DNA of 42,252 nucleotides from Nitrososphaerota archaeon. GTDB lineage: Archaea > Thermoproteota > Nitrososphaeria > Nitrososphaerales > UBA57. The DNA lies in contig JACPSZ010000002.1 in the NCBI GenBank assembly GCA_024860875.1, positions 1 to 42,252 on the forward strand, read 5' to 3'. Below are positions 23,395-32,191 of the stretch, piece by piece; positions within the stretch are counted from its first letter, which is position 1, and every line of letters begins with the position of its first letter. The position numbers and the translations under genes were made by a program. The notes beneath the pieces were generated by a model. It searched no databases. It had not been told where the DNA came from and saw nothing but the letters and a program-made list of their open reading frames with translations.

Positions 23395-24675
23395 ATGAAG
23401 GTCTATGTCACACCCGTAGATGATCCTCTGGCAGCCATACCCGGCTGGGACGGAGAGTTACTCCCCATTCCTTACCAGCTTGCACAACGGGCGGGAGCTT
23501 TGAGAAGAGAAATTTCTGAAATGCTCGACAGATCTGAGCCAAATGATGTCGTAAAAGCCTTGGCAAACAACGTACCTGCAGAGCGGAATGCCAGAACTGC
23601 AATTGTAGAAGAGATTTTTGAGCACAAGAAGATGGGAGCCACAGTCCCAGATAATAAGACGATCCTAATTGAAGGATACGATAGATATGTCGTAATTCAT
23701 GCCTGCTTCGGCGACAACATCAACAGGACTCTCGGCTATGTCTTTGAAGAAGCTTTAGCTAGAAAGAACCTCATACGTTTCTGGTGGTCTGACGGTACAA
23801 GGATTCTCATTGAATTGACGATGGAGGTTCAGCAAATAGATTTGAAGAAGACTGCAGACGAATTGTTTTCTTTATCGTGGGAGACTGCAAAACAGCTCTT
23901 TCTTAATAGAATAGAGAAGCAATTCCCGTACCCAGAGCGCATTAAGAACATCGCACAAAGGTTCGGCGTATTGAAAAGGGGACAATACTTGGGCCATCCT
24001 AACCTCTGCTCTCTCGATTCGAGGTTCGCGGGAACCCCGATTTACGAAGAAGCAATGCATGAGGTACTTATGGACAAAATAGACCTTGACCGTGCTGACG
24101 AGGTCATTGCAGGAGTGAAGAACCATGAGCTGCAGATGAACTTCTTTATCGCTACTGAGAAGCCAACGCCAATAGCGTATCACATACTCTACAAGCACTT
24201 CGATGTTCCCGAGCTGATCTCGCCTGACACGGTAGTGAAGGACAATCTCCAGAGGATGAAGCTTGCACTGGGATACAAAGCTGTCGATCTGATCTGTTTT
24301 AACTGTGGAAGAAGAGAGAATAGAATTCTCATCAAAGACATTGCTGAACAGCCTGTCTGCAAGAACTGCAGTTCTGGTCTGTTAGCCGTTTCGTCTTGGT
24401 CGTCCCAGAGCGTAGTCGACGTTCTGTCTAAGAAGCTTGCAAGGCAGGAGATGAACGATGCAGAGAGGGATACTTTGGCAAAGGCAAGGAGGACTGCAGA
24501 CTTGGTGCTCTCTTACGGCAAGAAGGCTGTCTTGGCCATGTCAATCTACGGCGTCGGGCCTCAGACCGCAGCAAAGATCCTTGCAAAAATGCATGATGAT
24601 GAGGAGTCATTCTACAAAGACCTTCTTGAGGCCAAACTAAAGTTCATAACCACAAGGCCGTACTGGGGCAACTGA
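23395..24675 (+). pseudogene. Lhr-like helicase, carboxy-terminal part
   Basis: A 426-residue frame that continues the preceding helicase in a different frame. It begins MKVYVTPVDDPLAAIPGWDG, which in intact Lhr proteins follows the F-I-x-K-G-x-x-W motif directly. The Lhr core region (about 120-300) and a carboxy-terminal four-cysteine zinc site (CFNCG near 302-306 and CKNC about 20 residues later) are intact, followed by a helix-hairpin-like YGVGPQTAAKILA. No TATA box or Shine-Dalgarno site precedes the ATG at 23395, so separate translation is doubtful. With both parts counted, the original protein would be about 950 residues. Confidence 0.7.
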
Positions 24676-24780
24676 CTACCTTAAGAACGTAGGCTATGAG
24701 GTCCTTGTGCAACGTCGGCACGCATGACCCATTTATCGCAACTACGCAAAGCAACTTCTCCTTACCTTTGTTCATATACT

Positions 24781-24797
24781 CCCCCCTAGACGGGGGG
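24781..24797. repeat. GC hairpin
   Basis: Six C residues (24781-24786), loop TAGAC, and six G residues (24792-24797). It lies about 105 bases after the helicase stop and just after a TATA-like CATATACT on the plus strand (24773-24780). There is no T-run, so it is not an obvious terminator. Confidence 0.5.
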
Positions 24798-24884
24798 CGT
24801 GCAGGCGGGCGAGCAAGCCGAATATGCACAAGAACCGATTGTGATAACTCTTAGGATGCCATTTAACCGCTTTTTATACCCCCC

Positions 24885-24916
24885 TCTAGGGCCCTAGATA
24901 ACGATAGGGGCCCCTA
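24885..24916 (+). promoter_or_regulatory. Tandem palindromic operator candidate at a TATA-driven start
   Basis: TCTAGGGCCCTAGA (24885-24898) is a perfect 14-base palindrome and TAGGGGCCCCTA (24905-24916) a perfect 12-base palindrome with almost the same core. Their centres are 19 bp apart. The TATA box TTTTTATA (24871-24878) predicts transcription starting near 24901, between the two. The two sites can also pair with each other into one long hairpin. This placement is what a repressor site would look like; the regulator is unknown. Confidence 0.55.
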
Positions 24917-25023
24917 GAGACATGATTGATACTAGGTGGATCTTTCAGTTTATCAGAAGTCGACTTTCGGATTTCCCGAAAAGTCATCAGAACCCTATAA
25001 CCGATTAATCTTATATTCGACTT

Positions 25024-25326
25024 ATGTCCATCAGAAGGCAGTGTAGAGGCATGGAAGGACGTAGGGAGACACTGAAGCTGAAGTCGATGCCCAGCTTTAC
25101 ATCTGTTGGAACTATAGAGGCTAAGCTGGCAGAGCTCAACTTTGAAGAGGTTTCTTCAGCCACGGTTGTTTCCGACGGAAGATTTTGGCACAAAAGAATC
25201 TTTGAAAACGCAAGCGAAACGATAACCGTTTCGGACGAGGTCGGCGAGGTCATATATATGAAAGATCCTGTAATTACGATTCTTGGCAACTTTGAAACTA
25301 TCGAAAAGATACGCAAAATAGCATAG
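25024..25326 (+). CDS. Hypothetical protein, 100 residues
   Basis: Not recognised. The frame is hydrophilic, with a first half rich in arginine and lysine and a second half of alternating strands (ATVVSDGRFWHKRIF, ETITVSDEVGEVIYM, VITILGNFETIEKIRKIA). The ATG at 25024 gives 100 residues; a second ATG at 25051 gives 91 and lies 37 bp after the TATA box CTTATATT (25010-25017), so it fits the promoter better. The next gene starts seven bases after its stop and is probably co-transcribed. It follows the palindrome-rich region, which may control it. Confidence 0.6.
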   Translation: MSIRRQCRGMEGRRETLKLKSMPSFTSVGTIEAKLAELNFEEVSSATVVSDGRFWHKRIFENASETITVSDEVGEVIYMKDPVITILGNFETIEKIRKIA

Positions 25327-25333
25327 ATGTCAG

Positions 25334-25876
25334 ATGCCTTTCTACGATTGCAACGAGAATCACTTTATAGAAAACCTGCGACGTATTTTAGAATCGCATG
25401 TCAAAGTAGTTGTAAATAGGTCATTAATCCAGCATGATGACAGCAAATATGGTTTATCGTTCATACCTGACTTTGAGTTCAAGAAGTACGAAACTATAGC
25501 CAAGAGGAGAAGAACCAGAAGCACCGTTTATGCCGCAAAGCCCTTCTACGATAACTATCACAGAAGGTTCCACATGGAAGAGGATGTTCTCCATTCTGGT
25601 AAATACCACTCCATAAAGAGCCTATCAATTCCATATTACAGGGTAGACTACACCTTTTCAATATGGAACGATACTTACACGCATAGTTTCGACGTATTAT
25701 TTACTCCTCAGATCAAGCTCGAGAAGAGGGAGATTCCCCAGCATGCGAAGAGCAATAATCCAAACGATATCCTAATTCATACATTGAACTTTCTGCCTCC
25801 AGATGAAAAGTCAATCAAATTGTCGTTGCCAAAATCGGTTCTGGTCTTCGATGTAAAAAGAATGACCAGAGTCTGA
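25334..25876 (+). CDS. Hypothetical protein, 180 residues
   Basis: Not recognised. It is soluble and rich in aromatic, histidine and arginine residues: a basic stretch KRRRTRSTVYAAKPF near 57-71, YHRRFHMEEDVLHSGKYHS near 74-92, then a strand-rich part with VDYTFSIWNDTYTHSFDVLFT. The end returns to LPKSVLVFDVKRMTRV. There is no signal peptide, membrane helix or cysteine pair. It forms a two-gene unit with the preceding 100-residue gene, without conserved neighbours that would hint at function. Confidence 0.65.
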   Translation: MPFYDCNENHFIENLRRILESHVKVVVNRSLIQHDDSKYGLSFIPDFEFKKYETIAKRRRTRSTVYAAKPFYDNYHRRFHMEEDVLHSGKYHSIKSLSIPYYRVDYTFSIWNDTYTHSFDVLFTPQIKLEKREIPQHAKSNNPNDILIHTLNFLPPDEKSIKLSLPKSVLVFDVKRMTRV

Positions 25877-25908
25877 TTGGAGTAAGGTTCTGTAGACTTT
25901 TGTCTTCT

Positions 25909-25920
25909 GCTAACGTTAGC
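25909..25920. promoter_or_regulatory. Palindrome before PEP synthase
   Basis: GCTAACGTTAGC is a perfect 12-base palindrome lying 23 bp before the TATA box of the PEP synthase gene; it is flanked by TCTTCT on the left and AGAAGA further right. It could be an activator or repressor site or the end of the preceding unit. Confidence 0.4.
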
Positions 25921-25942
25921 AACTAGAAGATATACATGACAG

Positions 25943-25950
25943 ATAAATAC
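25943..25950 (+). promoter_or_regulatory. TATA box of the PEP synthase gene
   Basis: ATAAATAC is centred 26 bp before about 25972, close to both candidate starts (GTG 25970, ATG 25976). The message would be leaderless or nearly so; ATG 25976 fits better. Confidence 0.5.
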
Positions 25951-25975
25951 GACGAGACCATCTAGTACTGTGTTA

Positions 25976-28588
25976 ATGCATCAGAGCACAAGCGTCTCCC
26001 ATCTCATTTTGCGGGTAGACTCGAAAGAAGCAACTGATGGACAGCTTACTGGTGGTAAAGGCTCCAGCTTGGCAAAGCTGGTCAAGATTGTCGGAGAGAA
26101 CCATGTGCCTCCTGCCATCTTCCTAACTACTCACTTTTCTAAGGCTCTGCTGGACAAGCCCGATATCAGGGAACTAGTTTCTCAATTAGATTTGCTGTTG
26201 CGACAAAAGAAGGAGAAGGACGCAGAAAAAATTACTGACGAAATACGAGCCAAAATAGAGAACATCAAGATTCCGCAAGACCTGCTTGATGTTCTGCAAA
26301 AAGAGCTTGAAAGCCTGAAACCAAAAGTGCCTAAGCAGAGGGTTGCCGTAAGAAGTTCTGGTATCACGGAAGACTTGCCGCAGGCAGCCTTTGCAGGACA
26401 ATTCGAAAGTTATCTCAACGTCCCTCTTACCGACGAAATTCGGATGAGCATTCTCAAATGCTTGGCATCAGCATATCTGTGGAGAGTAGTCCATTACAGG
26501 CAAAGACTCAGAGAACAAAACATGCTCAAAATATCCGAAAAGGAGCTGCTCGAAAGCGGGCAGATAGCTGTCATAATTCAAGCAATGGTCGATTCGGAGA
26601 AAGCTGGAGTGGCATTTTCAATAGATCCTGATACGGGAAACAGAAACGTTGGCGTAATACAGGCCATCTACGGCCTAGGCGAAATGCTGGTTCAGGGTAG
26701 GGAGAACGCTTCTTGGACTGCATTCTCCAAAGTTCCCAGCATTAAAGTTCTTGGCACAATAGCCAGAACTCCGCAGAAAGAGATGCAGGTTTACGACCCA
26801 AAGACAAAGAAGAATGTCATAGTGCCCGTAGGGAAGAAAGACACGAGGGTCATCACGCACGAAGAGGCTCATCAGCTTGCTGAGATGGTGAAGAAGATCG
26901 AAGATGCTTATGGACAGCCTGTGGATGTTGAGTATGCAATCGAGGGAGGGAAGATTAGCATCGTTCAGGCAAGGGGAGAAACTGTACATACTACAAAAGC
27001 ATCAATCACAATCCATAGGCTCAAGGAGTCTCCAAAAGCACCGCCGATAACTAGGGGAATTGCCGTAGGGACAAAGATAACTTCCGGGCATATCGTTTAT
27101 GCAAAGGATCACCTTGAAGCAAGGAAGAAGGTCGAAGAGAGTAACAAGAGGAAACAGAAGCCCATCCTTGTGACCTCAATGACGACACCAGACTGGGAAA
27201 TAATAATGGATCTGACGAAGGTTTCTGGCATAGTTACCGAGAGGGGCAACAGAACTTCCCACGCTGCAATAGTGTCAAGGGAGAGAGGAATCCCATGTGC
27301 CGTAGGCGTTAGCAGTGCAGGCAATATACCCGAAGGAATGTTAGTTACGCTTGACTGCTCTACGGGAGAAGCAAGAATCTTCGACTATTTGATACCCTAC
27401 GAAGTGCAAGAGGTCATTCCCAAAGAGCTGCCTAAGACATCAACAAAAGTCATGGTCAACATTGGGACACCCGACGAGGCACTGAAAGTTAGCCAGTTAC
27501 CAGCAGAGGGAAGCTCTTTGGTTAGAATTGAATTTATTGTCACAAATGCTGGCTTGCATCCGGTCTTTGCGATACTTGCAGACCAGATAGGCTTCGACAG
27601 ATGGGCTCCTGACATCAAAGATGCTTTTCCGAACGTAAAGTCGCTTACAAGGGAATATGTCGAGAGACTCAAGACCGGTATCGCCATAGTTGCTGCAGCG
27701 TTTTATCCCAGAAAGGCCATAGTAAGATTCAGCGACTTTAAGACAAATGAATACGGCTCTTTGCCCGGAGGAATACACTATAGGATAACGTGCAATTGTG
27801 GACAGAGTATTTCGTTCGAGCAGCTACAGAACTGCCCCATCTGTGGCTCAAAAGAGATCAAAGTTGCAAGGGTGCAGTTGGAACTTACGGAAAGCAATCC
27901 AATGCTCGGTCATAGAGGGGCATCACGCTACATTCACAAGGACTTTGCTTCAGCATTCAAACTCGAAATGGAAGCCTTCATCGCTGTTCACAAGCTTGGT
28001 TTCACAAACGCTATACCCATGATCCCCTTCGTCAGAAGCACTAGGGAAGGAGAAAAGGTCACCGGCCTTGTCAAGAACGCCTTCATAGAAAACGGCATTA
28101 CAATACCGGAAATAATATTCATGGCAGAGGTTCCCAGCGTTTTCTTCACGCCTGAGCTCTTTGCTTCCTACTGCGACGGTTTTAGCATAGGCAGCAACGA
28201 TCTTACGCAACTAGTGCTGGGCATAGACAGGGACCAAGAAACTCTGGCATGGGAATTTAACGAAGCTGATCCTGCAGTCATGAAAGCAATATCTATGTTG
28301 AGCGAGGGTTCACATGATTTTAATCCTCCAAAGAGCGTGGGCATCTGCGGTCAGGCTCCTAGCGATCTTGGAAAAGAGTTCATCAAATTCCTTGTAATCC
28401 ACCTCGATTCTATAGGCGTCAACCCAGACAAAGTCGTAGAAACCCTCCTTCAGGTATCTGACATAGAGGCAGAACTCCGCAGCATGATAGCCCTTTACGA
28501 CCATAAAGCGCCTGCACTTGCAAAGGCTCTAGGTACATCAGAGAACAACGCAGAATTCTTGATGAAGAAACTTGCCGCAACGAAATAG
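25976..28588 (+). CDS. ppsA: Phosphoenolpyruvate synthase with inserted zinc ribbon
   Basis: An enzyme of about 870 residues that converts pyruvate, ATP and water to phosphoenolpyruvate, AMP and phosphate, the entry to gluconeogenesis. Numbering below is from the GTG at 25970. The amino-terminal ATP-grasp part has GGKGSSLAKL (about 28-37) and AVRSSGITEDLPQAAFAGQF near 126-145. The phosphohistidine swivel has TSHAAIVS with catalytic H431. The carboxy-terminal barrel has NPMLGHRGASRY from 643, FMAEVPS, SIGSNDLTQ and catalytic C793 (ICGQAPS). Relatives pass almost directly from NEYxxLxGG (593-601) to ENPMLG; here about 40 residues intervene with C608-x-C610 and C622-P-I-C625, the pattern of a zinc ribbon. 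The active site is otherwise complete. The ATG is chosen from the TATA spacing. Confidence 0.93.
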   Translation: MHQSTSVSHLILRVDSKEATDGQLTGGKGSSLAKLVKIVGENHVPPAIFLTTHFSKALLDKPDIRELVSQLDLLLRQKKEKDAEKITDEIRAKIENIKIPQDLLDVLQKELESLKPKVPKQRVAVRSSGITEDLPQAAFAGQFESYLNVPLTDEIRMSILKCLASAYLWRVVHYRQRLREQNMLKISEKELLESGQIAVIIQAMVDSEKAGVAFSIDPDTGNRNVGVIQAIYGLGEMLVQGRENASWTAFSKVPSIKVLGTIARTPQKEMQVYDPKTKKNVIVPVGKKDTRVITHEEAHQLAEMVKKIEDAYGQPVDVEYAIEGGKISIVQARGETVHTTKASITIHRLKESPKAPPITRGIAVGTKITSGHIVYAKDHLEARKKVEESNKRKQKPILVTSMTTPDWEIIMDLTKVSGIVTERGNRTSHAAIVSRERGIPCAVGVSSAGNIPEGMLVTLDCSTGEARIFDYLIPYEVQEVIPKELPKTSTKVMVNIGTPDEALKVSQLPAEGSSLVRIEFIVTNAGLHPVFAILADQIGFDRWAPDIKDAFPNVKSLTREYVERLKTGIAIVAAAFYPRKAIVRFSDFKTNEYGSLPGGIHYRITCNCGQSISFEQLQNCPICGSKEIKVARVQLELTESNPMLGHRGASRYIHKDFASAFKLEMEAFIAVHKLGFTNAIPMIPFVRSTREGEKVTGLVKNAFIENGITIPEIIFMAEVPSVFFTPELFASYCDGFSIGSNDLTQLVLGIDRDQETLAWEFNEADPAVMKAISMLSEGSHDFNPPKSVGICGQAPSDLGKEFIKFLVIHLDSIGVNPDKVVETLLQVSDIEAELRSMIALYDHKAPALAKALGTSENNAEFLMKKLAATK

Positions 28589-28612
28589 TAGTCGTTCTGC
28601 AAAGACCAGAAC

Positions 28613-28620
28613 TTTATATC
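28613..28620 (+). promoter_or_regulatory. TATA box of rnp4
   Basis: TTTATATC is centred about 28 bp before the TTG at 28645, so transcription should begin within a base or two of that codon. Confidence 0.6.
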
Positions 28621-28644
28621 AATAAACCAAATCAAAATGTAGGC

Positions 28645-28950
28645 TTGAGACAGAAGAGGTCAAGGCAGAAGGCAATAGCAGTATCACAAGTAGACGCTAT
28701 ACTTAACGAAGCGCTGCAAACTGCGAGAAACGACATTACACTTGCCAAGCAGCAAGCTGCTATAGTAAGGAGAATCTGTCTGAAATTCAACATAAGGTTA
28801 CCATATCAGAAGAGACAGCTATTCTGCAGAGGGTGTAAAACATTCATTGTGCCAGGTATAAACGCACGAGTTAGGACATCAAACAAGCAGAAGATGCTCC
28901 TGTTAACATGTTTGGAATGCAATCATGTCTACAGAAGGCCGTTGCAATAA
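28645..28950 (+). CDS. rnp4: Ribonuclease P protein component 4 (Rpp21/Rpr2)
   Basis: A 101-residue zinc-ribbon protein of the archaeal RNase P holoenzyme, which trims the 5' leader from precursor tRNA. The helical amino-terminal half (ILNEALQTARNDITLAKQQAAIVRRICLKF) is followed by the zinc site C61-R-G-C64 and C89-L-E-C92 and the basic VYRRPL end, as in Rpp21. The start is TTG at 28645, supported by a TATA box at leaderless distance; no ATG lies in frame nearby. In archaea Rpp21 pairs with Rpp29, which is not in the window. Confidence 0.9.
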   Translation: MRQKRSRQKAIAVSQVDAILNEALQTARNDITLAKQQAAIVRRICLKFNIRLPYQKRQLFCRGCKTFIVPGINARVRTSNKQKMLLLTCLECNHVYRRPLQ

Positions 28951-28973
28951 TCATACCGGTATCATGAAAATCG

Positions 28974-28982
28974 TTTTAAATC
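28974..28982 (+). promoter_or_regulatory. TATA box of the A-type ATPase operon
   Basis: TTTTAAATC predicts transcription starting near 29004, leaving about ten bases before the TTG of atpA. It is the only good promoter seen ahead of the ATPase genes. Confidence 0.55.
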
Positions 28983-29014
28983 CCGAATCTAGAGCCATGC
29001 CAAGCGTGGCTTAG

Positions 29015-30802
29015 TTGGTAGCAAAAGGCAAGATTGTATGGATCAGCGGCCCTGCAGTAAAAGCTGGGGGCATGTCTGAAGCTAAGATGTATGAAACTGT
29101 AGAAGTCGGAGAAGACAAGCTGGTAGGTGAAATCATCAGACTCACTGGAGATGTTGCGTTTGTTCAAGTCTATGAATCGACAAGCAACCTAAAACCTGGC
29201 GAACCTGTCATAGGCACTGGCGAACCTCTTTCAGTAACCTGCGGCCCGGGCATGATGGGAACGATTTACGACGGACTGCAAAGACCTCTCGACGCTATTG
29301 CGAAAAAGTCAGGGGCGTTCATGGCAAGGGGGATTTCAGTGCCTCCAATTTCGAAGGATAAGAAGTGGAGGTTCATTCCTGCAATCAAAAAGGGCGATAA
29401 AGTAGCTCCAGGTACGGTTCTGGGCATTGTCAATGAAACTCCATTGGTTGAGCACAAGATCATGGCGCCTCCAAACTTTGCTGGAGGTATCGTAGATTTA
29501 GTTGTCAAGGAAGGCGATTACAACATTGAGGAGGCCGTGGTTTCAGTAAGAGTTGACGGCAAGAAAGAAGATCTAAAGATGTACCATACATGGCCTGTCA
29601 GAAGGGGCAGACCATTTGCAGAGAGACATGATCCAGACATTCCTCTGATCACAGGACAGAGGGTCATTGACACATTCTTCCCCATGATGAAGGGAGGGAC
29701 TGGAGCCATTCCGGGAGGATTCGGAACTGGCAAGACAGTAACGCTACATCAAGTGGCTTCTTGGGCAAACTCCAAGGTCGTCATACATGTGGGATGCGGC
29801 GAAAGAGGAAACGAAATGACTGAAGTGCTCATCAAGTTTCCTGAACTAATAGACCCAACCTCGGGAAGACCTCTCATGGAGAGAACACTACTTGTTGCAA
29901 ATACGAGCAACATGCCCGTAGCTGCTAGGGAAGCCAGCATATACACGGGAGTCACGATGGCGGAATATTACAGGGATATGGGGCATGATGTCGTACTAGT
30001 TGCTGACTCGACGAGCAGGTGGGCTGAGGCTCTAAGAGAGATAAGCGGAAGACTCGAAGAAATGCCAGCAGAAGAGGGCTACCCGTCATATCTTGCATCG
30101 AGGCTTGCAGAGTTCTACGAAAGGGCAGGAAGAGTCCAATGTTTAGGCTCTCCAGATAGGGCAGGCTCTGTCACACTCATAGGGGCAGTGTCTCCTTCTG
30201 GTGCAGATTTCACCGAACCAGTTACTACTCACACTACAAGGTTCATCAAGACATTCTGGGCGCTCGACACAAGGCTCGCCTATTCAAGGCACTACCCAGC
30301 TATCAACTGGATGACCAGCTATTCTGCTTACGTGCTCAACGCGGACAAGTGGTGGGCCGAGAATGTCGACAAGGAAAGGACCAAGCTTAGAGTCGAAGCA
30401 TATTCAATTCTGCAGAGGGAAGACGTTCTAAAGGAAATCGTCAGGCTACTCGGTCCTGAAGCTCTGCCAGATGAGGAGAAGCTGATACTCGATGTGGCAA
30501 GGATGCTGAAAGAGGGTTATCTGCAGCAGAGCGCGTACGACGAGGTTGACACATATTGTTCGACGACAAAGCAGGTCAAACTGCTTAAAATATTCGTTGA
30601 CTTCTACAAGGAGGCCCTCAACGCATTAAGAGGCGGAGCTCCTCTGTCAGCGATAAGGTCTCTGCCAGTAATTGCAAAGATTATCAGGGCAAGGTTCGAA
30701 ATATCCGAAAAAGATCTCAATAGAATCGATGGACTGTACGAAGAAATGGTCAAATCGATAAAGGCTCTGACAGCAAAGGAGGTGCCAGCAGTTGCCCAGT
30801 AA
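29015..30802 (+). CDS. atpA: A-type ATP synthase subunit A (catalytic)
   Basis: The 595-residue nucleotide-hydrolysing or -forming subunit of the archaeal A1Ao ATP synthase headpiece. The P-loop is GGFGTGKT at 234-241, followed by the expected helix [10 protein letters not shown]; the amino-terminal beta barrel and the A-subunit bulge domain (about 115-190, [12 protein letters not shown]) are present, and [24 protein letters not shown] is intact. There is no intein in the P-loop. The start is a TTG at 29015. It ends overlapping atpB by 11 bases. Subunits E, C, F and I are not in this cluster and must be encoded elsewhere. Confidence 0.96.
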   Translation: MVAKGKIVWISGPAVKAGGMSEAKMYETVEVGEDKLVGEIIRLTGDVAFVQVYESTSNLKPGEPVIGTGEPLSVTCGPGMMGTIYDGLQRPLDAIAKKSGAFMARGISVPPISKDKKWRFIPAIKKGDKVAPGTVLGIVNETPLVEHKIMAPPNFAGGIVDLVVKEGDYNIEEAVVSVRVDGKKEDLKMYHTWPVRRGRPFAERHDPDIPLITGQRVIDTFFPMMKGGTGAIPGGFGTGKTVTLHQVASWANSKVVIHVGCGERGNEMTEVLIKFPELIDPTSGRPLMERTLLVANTSNMPVAAREASIYTGVTMAEYYRDMGHDVVLVADSTSRWAEALREISGRLEEMPAEEGYPSYLASRLAEFYERAGRVQCLGSPDRAGSVTLIGAVSPSGADFTEPVTTHTTRFIKTFWALDTRLAYSRHYPAINWMTSYSAYVLNADKWWAENVDKERTKLRVEAYSILQREDVLKEIVRLLGPEALPDEEKLILDVARMLKEGYLQQSAYDEVDTYCSTTKQVKLLKIFVDFYKEALNALRGGAPLSAIRSLPVIAKIIRARFEISEKDLNRIDGLYEEMVKSIKALTAKEVPAVAQ

Positions 30803-32183
30803 AACTGTAGGCGGAATAGAATATTCAAAGGTAGCAGAGATCAAGGGTCCTCTGCTGATCCTTGAAGGCGTTACACGAGCAGCCTTCGATGAGCTCGTGG
30901 AAATCGAAACTCCTGCAGGAGAGAAAAGGTTAGGCAGGGTTCTCGAAATTGGAGGAGGCAGAGCAGTTATTCAGGTATTCGAAGGCACTACGGGTCTGTC
31001 CGTATCAGGAACGAAGACAAAGTTCTTGGGTAAGACGATGGATGTTCCAGTTTCAGCAGAACTTCTTGGAAGGGTTTTTGACGGATTAGGTCGACCTCTA
31101 GATGGTCTTCCAGAGCCAGTTGGAGAGGACTTTAGGGATGTCAATGGACAGCCGATCAACCCAGAGCGAAGGGACTATCCTACAGATTTCATCCAGACAG
31201 GAGTTTCAGTAATTGACGGAATGAATACTCTAGTAAGGGGGCAGAAGCTACCAATATTCTCAGGCGCCGGCCTTCCTCACAACATGCTCGCTGCGCAGAT
31301 CGCAAGGCAGGCTACAGTAGCTGGAGGGGGAGAAGAGTTCGCCGTGGTCTTTGCCGCTATCGGCGTGCAGAGTAGCGAAGCTAGATTTTTCAGAAGGTCT
31401 CTTGAAGAAAGCGGTGCAATCAAGAGGAGCGCTCTCTTCCTGAACCTTGCAGACGATCCTGCAATCGAAAGGGTAATCACACCAAGGGTCGCTTTGACAG
31501 TTGCTGAATACCTTGCATTCGACCTTGACATGCATGTGCTCGTAATCATTACTGACATGACAAATTATGCAGAAGCTTTGAGAGAGATCAGCGCTGCAAG
31601 AGAAGAGGTGCCGGGGAGGAAAGGATATCCAGGATATCTGTATACAGACCTTGCGACAATCTACGAGAGGGCCGGCAGGATTAAGGGTAAGAAAGGTTCT
31701 ATTACACAAATGCCAGTGCTGTCAATGCCATCAGATGATATTACACACCCAATCCCCGACCTCACAGGTTACATCACAGAGGGCCAAATAGTCCTTGCAA
31801 GGGACCTCTACAGAAAGGAAATTTACCCTCCGATTGGCGTATTGTCGTGCCTGAGCAGGCTCATGAAAGACGGTATAGGAAAGGGCAAGACAAGAGAGGA
31901 CCATCCTGAGATTGCCAACCAGTTGTACGCCTCTTACGCTCGAGCGCAAGAGCTAAGGGCACTTGCAGAAATCGTCGGCAGGGCTGGACTTGTAGGAACC
32001 GACCTGAAATATCTCGAATTCGGAGACATGTTTGAGCAGAAGTTCCTTAAGCAAGGAACAGAAGAGAACAGAACCCTCGAAGACACCTTCTCGATTACAT
32101 GGGACATCCTGAGCGTTATGCCAGAAAATGAACTCACGAAGATCAGACAAGATTACATCAACAAGTACAGAAAGAAGAGCTAG
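30792..32183 (+). CDS. atpB: A-type ATP synthase subunit B
   Basis: The 463-residue regulatory, non-catalytic partner of subunit A in the hexameric head. As expected for B it lacks a functional P-loop ([18 protein letters not shown] in its place) and has [45 protein letters not shown]. The start is a TTG inside the end of atpA (GCAGTTGCCC), so translation is coupled. The carboxy-terminal helical domain ends in INKYRKKS. atpD follows after eight bases. Confidence 0.96.
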   Translation: MPSKTVGGIEYSKVAEIKGPLLILEGVTRAAFDELVEIETPAGEKRLGRVLEIGGGRAVIQVFEGTTGLSVSGTKTKFLGKTMDVPVSAELLGRVFDGLGRPLDGLPEPVGEDFRDVNGQPINPERRDYPTDFIQTGVSVIDGMNTLVRGQKLPIFSGAGLPHNMLAAQIARQATVAGGGEEFAVVFAAIGVQSSEARFFRRSLEESGAIKRSALFLNLADDPAIERVITPRVALTVAEYLAFDLDMHVLVIITDMTNYAEALREISAAREEVPGRKGYPGYLYTDLATIYERAGRIKGKKGSITQMPVLSMPSDDITHPIPDLTGYITEGQIVLARDLYRKEIYPPIGVLSCLSRLMKDGIGKGKTREDHPEIANQLYASYARAQELRALAEIVGRAGLVGTDLKYLEFGDMFEQKFLKQGTEENRTLEDTFSITWDILSVMPENELTKIRQDYINKYRKKS

Positions 32184-32191
32184 AGATTGCA

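Larger units (their letters stand above)
24676..25023. other. 348-base intergenic region rich in palindromes and hairpins
   Basis: It contains a GC hairpin (CCCCCC-TAGAC-GGGGGG, 24781-24797), a plus-strand TATA box TTTTTATA at 24871-24878, two GC-rich palindromes (24885-24898 and 24905-24916), a hairpin at 24962-24985, the 13-mer shared with 12563-12575 at 24982-24994, and a second TATA box CTTATATT at 25010-25017. The motif ATCAGAA occurs at 24952, 24987 and 25029. A 61-codon minus-strand frame crosses part of it but is not convincing. No known RNA family was recognised. Confidence 0.65.

Noticed and set aside
24644-24829. 61-codon minus-strand frame over the helicase end and the GC hairpin
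   Set aside because: It overlaps the helicase 3' end, shows no clear start site and its upstream part is low-complexity RPPARPP from the GC hairpin. A TATA-like GGTATAAAAAGC upstream keeps a small doubt.
28995-29035. tRNA-like GTGGCTTAGTTGGTAGCA string
   Set aside because: It resembles a D-arm, but no anticodon or T-arm follows; it is the start of atpA.
29700-29790. Intein in the atpA P-loop
   Set aside because: [15 protein letters not shown] is continuous and the protein has the normal length.
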